Shown here piece after piece: positions 62,304 to 64,000 of a stretch of 64,000 bases of DNA (positions are counted from its first letter, which is position 1; each line of letters starts with the position of its first letter). Below the pieces are notes generated by a model. The model had not been told where the DNA came from. It searched no databases and was given only the letters and a program-made list of their open reading frames with translations. The translations under genes and the position numbers were made by a program. Origin of the DNA: Marinobacter salexigens (GTDB taxonomy: Bacteria > Pseudomonadota > Gammaproteobacteria > Pseudomonadales > Oleiphilaceae); NCBI RefSeq assembly GCF_002806945.1, contig NZ_NIHC01000004.1:62001-126000 (forward strand). The letters are read 5' to 3'.

Positions 62304-64000
62304 GGTGTATCACCTTCATCAGATGGTGTCTGGCGTTCCTGATACTGTTGCAGGAATTTTCTCTGTAGAAGCCCGCCCGGATTGTCTGGTACCCGTCGCA
62401 AGGACTGCTCTTGGCTCTGGGTCAGAGGTGTTTCGGATACCGGCGCGGGTGCCTGAGTTTCTTGATCTCCAGGCTCTGCCTCCATGGCTTGAGCGCCTGC
62501 CTCGTTGCTTTCAGACTCATCGGCTGGATTTTGCTGGTCGGGCTCTTCCGTTTTGCCGTTCTGTTGCTGATCGCCGTTTTGCGTCTGGTCAGAGTTTTCG
62601 TCGGAGCTTTGGCTCTGCTCCTCGCTTTGGTTGTCACCGGCTGAATCGGAGGGGTTTTCCTGTTGCTGGTCGCCTTGGTCGTTTGAGTCCGAGGAGTTCT
62701 GATCGCCCTGATCCTGATTGGATTGTTCCTTCTGCTGCTGTTTGAGCAGGTCTTCAACCAGCTTGCGGTTAAAGTGGGCGTCTTCCATCTCCGGGCTGCT
62801 GTCCAGAGCGCTGTCATAGGCCTCAAGCGCTTCCTGCAGCTTACCGGCACGGGCAAGGGCGTTGCCACGGTTGTAATCTGCAAGAGCGGTATCTGCCCGG
62901 GAGAAGGCTTTGGCGGCGTCCTCGTAACGTTCTGCTTTGTAGAGCGCCGACCCCAGCCATTCCGGGGACTTCAATATCTCTGCTGCCGCACCCGGGTCGT
63001 CCTTGATCAGTTGCGCCGCTCGTTGGTCTTCCCGTTGCCAAAAGCTGCCCCAATCAAGAGCAGCAGCGGGCTGTGGTATGGCTGGCAAAAAAAGAAGCGC
63101 CATGGCGGTAAAGGCTCCCCGGCGCCAGCCTAGTAATAGTAACGGCAAAGCCAGCCATAACAGCCAGTAACCATCGTCTTGCCAGCGGTTGATCGTTAGT
63201 CCTGTGTCATTGTCCTGCCACTCGTCGGACTCCACAGGGCGAAGCTTCAGGGCGGTTATGTCTTTGTCATCCAGGGTCAGTTCATGGCTGGTACCACCGC
63301 TGCTTCGAGCCAGCTTCGCGAGCACGTCGGGGTCGGTGCGGGTTATCACAATCTTGCCGTTGTCCCGTATAAAACCCCGGCGGGCAAGTGGAATCGGGCC
63401 ACCATTGCGGGTACCTGCTGCCAGAGTGCTGAGGGTATACCCGGTGCCTTTTAGTGAATTACGGATAGTCTCTTGATAGCGCTCTGGAACACCATCGGTA
63501 ATCAACAGAATGCGGCCCTGACCTGGTGCGCCTTGCTCCAGAAGCGCCCGCGCTCTGGCAACTGCCAGGTCGGCGCGGTTGCCCTGAGCCGGCATGATAA
63601 TCGGATCAAGTACGCTGAGCATGCCGGTGAGCGTGTTGCTGTCGTCCGTGAGGGGGGTAACAACGTGTGCATCGCCCGAGTAGACAACCAGTCCGGTAAG
63701 GCTACCTTCCCGAACCGCAAGAATATCGCGGATTTTGCGCTTTGCCCGGGTAAGTCGATCGGGTTCCAGATCCGTCGCCAGCATGGATAAGGACAGATCG
63801 AGCGCGATCACCAGGCTGTCCCCCGGCTTTTTTAGAGGTGTTGGGGCTTCGCGCCACGCAGGCCCTGCAAGAGCCACTGCCAGGAGAACGATTGCGCTGA
63901 TGGCGGGTACAAGTCTCGATCCGCGCTTGTTTGTTGTGCCGCCATAACGCCGGATGACCGGCGATAAAAACTGTTCTGGAATGAAGCCAGACCAGCCGCT
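62297..64000 (-). CDS. VWA-TPR protein of the Bat operon (BatB/BatC type), 5' end outside window
   Basis: The frame is open to the window edge (at least 567 residues), so the N-terminus is missing. It reads ...FIPEQFLSP...ALAGPAWREAP, then a VWA domain with MIDAS motif DLSLS (ALDLSLSM), a membrane helix (WLLWLALPLLLLGW), TPR-like helices (ALYKAERYEDAAKAF, NRGNALARAGKLQEAL), and a long Gln/Asp/Ser/Glu-rich tail. It combines BatB-like (VWA) and BatC-like (TPR) parts. The matching moxR and batA would be expected just outside the window. Confidence 0.92.
   Translation of the reverse strand, partial: SGWSGFIPEQFLSPVIRRYGGTTNKRGSRLVPAISAIVLLAVALAGPAWREAPTPLKKPGDSLVIALDLSLSMLATDLEPDRLTRAKRKIRDILAVREGSLTGLVVYSGDAHVVTPLTDDSNTLTGMLSVLDPIIMPAQGNRADLAVARARALLEQGAPGQGRILLITDGVPERYQETIRNSLKGTGYTLSTLAAGTRNGGPIPLARRGFIRDNGKIVITRTDPDVLAKLARSSGGTSHELTLDDKDITALKLRPVESDEWQDNDTGLTINRWQDDGYWLLWLALPLLLLGWRRGAFTAMALLFLPAIPQPAAALDWGSFWQREDQRAAQLIKDDPGAAAEILKSPEWLGSALYKAERYEDAAKAFSRADTALADYNRGNALARAGKLQEALEAYDSALDSSPEMEDAHFNRKLVEDLLKQQQKEQSNQDQGDQNSSDSNDQGDQQQENPSDSAGDNQSEEQSQSSDENSDQTQNGDQQQNGKTEEPDQQNPADESESNEAGAQAMEAEPGDQETQAPAPVSETPLTQSQEQSLRRVPDNPGGLLQRKFLQQYQERQTPSDEGDTPW

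Overview
The window comes from a Gram-negative, polarly flagellated gammaproteobacterium. Gene content and order are closest to Marinobacter and, more distantly, Pseudomonas: FleQ/FleSR-type flagellar regulators, FlhF/FleN polar placement proteins, MotCD stators, and a lexA-sulA pair. This assignment rests on gene order and protein sequence as read by eye, not on a database search. The DNA has moderate GC and is densely coding. I saw no tRNA, rRNA, CRISPR array or insertion sequence.

Layout. (1) 1-4853: the 3' part of tamA and complete tamB, for outer-membrane protein/lipid translocation. (2) 4835-6611, minus strand: a peptidase C26-like glutamine amidotransferase and an amidoligase, in an overlapping pair. 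(3) 6723-8809: an SOS block of lexA (with LexA boxes) and a sulA-like gene, then two small minus-strand genes of unknown function. (4) 8989-10347: a secreted DUF1329 protein. (5) 10436-31104: the first flagellar block, with a fliT-like gene, fleQ, fleSR, fliEFGHIJ, a STAS / response-regulator-phosphatase / Hpt phosphorelay module, fliK, and fliLMNOPQR-flhB. (6) 31105-32985: a 0.6-kb non-coding stretch holding two large composite hairpin repeats, followed by uraA-upp on the minus strand. (7) 33754-48027: the second flagellar and chemotaxis block, flhA-flhF-fleN-fliA-cheY-cheZ-cheA-cheB-motC-motD-parC(parA-like)-parP-cheW-DUF2802. (8) 48054-51436: a PCMT-like domain fused to a GspE/PilB-type secretion ATPase, translationally coupled to a MoxR-like AAA+ ATPase. 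(9) 51422-53079, minus strand: a second FliK-like protein and a stand-alone FlhB C-terminal paralogue. (10) 53204-60517: the complete ccmABCDEFGHI cytochrome c maturation operon. (11) 60540-64000, minus strand: batD and a VWA-TPR (BatB/BatC-type) gene running off the window edge.

How it works together. FleQ (with RpoN) and FleSR form the flagellar transcription hierarchy. Well-spaced -24/-12 elements (GG and GC 10 bp apart) are visible upstream of fleS, fliE, fliK, fliL, flhA and cheW, with weaker candidates upstream of the STAS gene and of parC. These would divide the block into separately fired RpoN units. Structural and export genes build the basal body and its type III export apparatus. 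FlhF/FleN set polar position and number. CheA/B/Y/Z/W with ParC/ParP form a polar chemotaxis array acting on FliM/FliN. The STAS/PP2C/Hpt genes look like a partner-switching layer inserted between fliJ and fliK.

The features I consider most worth following are the PCMT-GspE/PilB fusion with its coupled MoxR ATPase, and the pair of composite hairpins whose 54-nt loop is conserved while their 28-29-bp stems differ in sequence yet stay perfectly paired. Next are the three FliM-like repeats in the CheA linker, the hairpin at the predicted 5' end of the fliK transcript, and the amidoligase-amidotransferase pair.
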